NCBI GenBank assembly: GCA_902760765.1 | Contig: CACWHO010000006.1 | Coordinates: 1 to 14,592, forward strand | Source of the DNA: an uncultured Eubacteriales bacterium | GTDB lineage: Bacteria; Bacillota; Clostridia; TANB77; CAG-508 | Direction of reading: 5' to 3' | DNA: 14,592 nt | Part shown: one piece after another, positions 13,744 through 14,592 of the stretch | How the letters are laid out: each line of letters starts with the position of its first letter | How positions within the stretch are numbered: position 1 is the stretch's first letter | Translations under genes and position numbers: made by a program | The notes under the pieces: generated by a model | Database searches by the model: none | What the model saw: the letters and a program-made list of their open reading frames with translations, nothing else | What the model was told of the DNA's origin: nothing

Positions 13744-14592
13744 TTATTGCCTACTCTCTAAATCTTTAATAATATTCCTAAAATATTCTGGCATAGGTGC
13801 TTCTATAAACATTTCTTTCCCAGTTATAGGGTGTTTGAATTTTAGTGATTTTGCATGTAAGCACTGTCCCTTAATACCCCATTCATTTTTGCCATTTGAA
13901 TATACTTCATCTCCAACAATTGGGTATCCTATATATGATAAATGTACTCTTATTTGATGTGTTCTTCCTGTTTCAATTTTTACTTCTAATAATGTATATT
14001 TATCAAATCTTTCCAGTACTTTAAAATGTGTTATAGCATTTTTACCATCTTTGTTAACTGCCATCTTTTTTCTATCTTTTGTACTTCTTGAAATTGGCAT
14101 ATTTATTGTTGCTTCGTTTTCACTTACAATTCCTTTTACCAATGCAATATATGTTTTCTCTACTTCATGATTTTTTATTTGTTCACTTAAATTTATGTGT
14201 GCTTTATCATTTTTTGCAACAATTATTGCTCCAGAAGTATCTTTATCTAATCTATGTACAATTCCTGGTCTAATTTCTCCACCAATTCCTGATAATGAAT
14301 CTTTACATTTTGCCATAACTGCATTTACAAGTGTGCCATCTGGATTTCCATTTGCAGGATGTACAACCATTCCTTTAGGCTTGTTTACAACAATTATATC
14401 ATTGTCTTCATATAAAATATCAATTGGAATATCTTGTGCTTTTAATTCAATCTCTTTTGGCTCTTCATCTTCAATTTCTACTAAATCTCCAATTTTCACT
14501 TTATATGATTCTTTTGCACTATTTCCATTTATTTTTATTTTATTTTCTTTAATTAGTCTTTGAGCATTTGTTCTTGAAAATTCAGTATTTTC
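13744..14592 (-). CDS. rluD: RluD/RluA family pseudouridine synthase, start beyond right edge
   Basis: A 282-residue fragment; the first residues lie outside the window. A methionine-like GTG at 14499 is not the start, because the frame stays open to the edge and encodes the end of an S4 RNA-binding domain ('FSRTNAQRLIKENKIKING'). The synthase domain follows with 'DIIVVNKPKGMVVHPANGN', the catalytic Asp in GIVHRLDKDTSG (codon at 14245-14247), 'LVKG', 'ETGRTHQIRVHLSYIGYPIVGDEVY' and a normal C-terminus. RluD converts uridines in helix 69 of 23S rRNA. In many Firmicutes this gene follows lspA, which cannot be checked here. The product acts on assembling ribosomes in the cytoplasm. The S4 domain plus HRLDKDTSG favours RluD-type over RluA/RluC, but the paralogue identity is not certain. 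Confidence 0.92.
   Translation of the reverse strand, partial: ENTEFSRTNAQRLIKENKIKINGNSAKESYKVKIGDLVEIEDEEPKEIELKAQDIPIDILYEDNDIIVVNKPKGMVVHPANGNPDGTLVNAVMAKCKDSLSGIGGEIRPGIVHRLDKDTSGAIIVAKNDKAHINLSEQIKNHEVEKTYIALVKGIVSENEATINMPISRSTKDRKKMAVNKDGKNAITHFKVLERFDKYTLLEVKIETGRTHQIRVHLSYIGYPIVGDEVYSNGKNEWGIKGQCLHAKSLKFKHPITGKEMFIEAPMPEYFRNIIKDLESRQ

Noticed and set aside
13318..13761. 147-codon plus-strand open frame over rluB
   Set aside because: Shadow of the RluB coding sequence; no start signal or recognisable domain.
13744..14499. Start of the RluD-type gene at GTG 14499
   Set aside because: The frame is open to the window edge and encodes S4-domain residues upstream, so the true start lies outside.

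Overview
The window is very AT-rich chromosomal DNA from a low-GC Gram-positive anaerobe. It is most likely a member of the Clostridia (Bacillota), possibly an uncultured gut lineage. The clues are gene content (class II Mn-dependent pyrophosphatase, TagO/WecA-type transferase, NlpC/P60 wall hydrolase, ComEC, rubredoxin), strong AAAGGAG-type ribosome binding sites, TTGACA/TATAAT promoters with 17-base spacers, and the standard code (TGA used as a stop). All recognised genes lie on the minus strand, so transcription runs from high to low coordinates. Every open frame on the plus strand looks like a shadow of a minus-strand gene.

Layout in the direction of transcription. (1) 14592-11948: two pseudouridine synthases, RluD-type (start beyond the right edge) and RsuA/RluB-type, then a winged-helix protein that resembles the replication-relaxation family. 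(2) 11910-7572: the transcription-repair coupling factor Mfd and a TrmH/SpoU rRNA 2'-O-methyltransferase, closed by a terminator at 7463-7492. (3) 7445-4818: an accessory-looking stretch of three genes, each with its own apparent promoter: an AAA ATPase with a DUF4143 C-terminus, a degenerate Rpn/PD-(D/E)XK-like protein, and a small Xre-type repressor. Several of these promoters contain or are bracketed by inverted repeats. (4) 4763-2064: an RpiB-like sugar-phosphate isomerase with altered active-site positions, a TagO/WecA transferase that carries a complete rubredoxin domain at its C-terminus, and the manganese pyrophosphatase. (5) 2067-1: a perfect consensus promoter drives a secreted SH3-SH3-NlpC/P60 hydrolase, followed 22 bases later by comEC, which starts with TTG and runs off the left edge.

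Functionally, the right part is RNA modification and transcription-coupled repair, and the left part is cell-envelope polymer synthesis, wall remodelling and DNA uptake. The most unusual item is the fusion of an electron-transfer iron domain (rubredoxin) to the enzyme that commits undecaprenyl phosphate to wall-polymer synthesis. No tRNA, rRNA, CRISPR array, insertion sequence or known riboswitch was seen.
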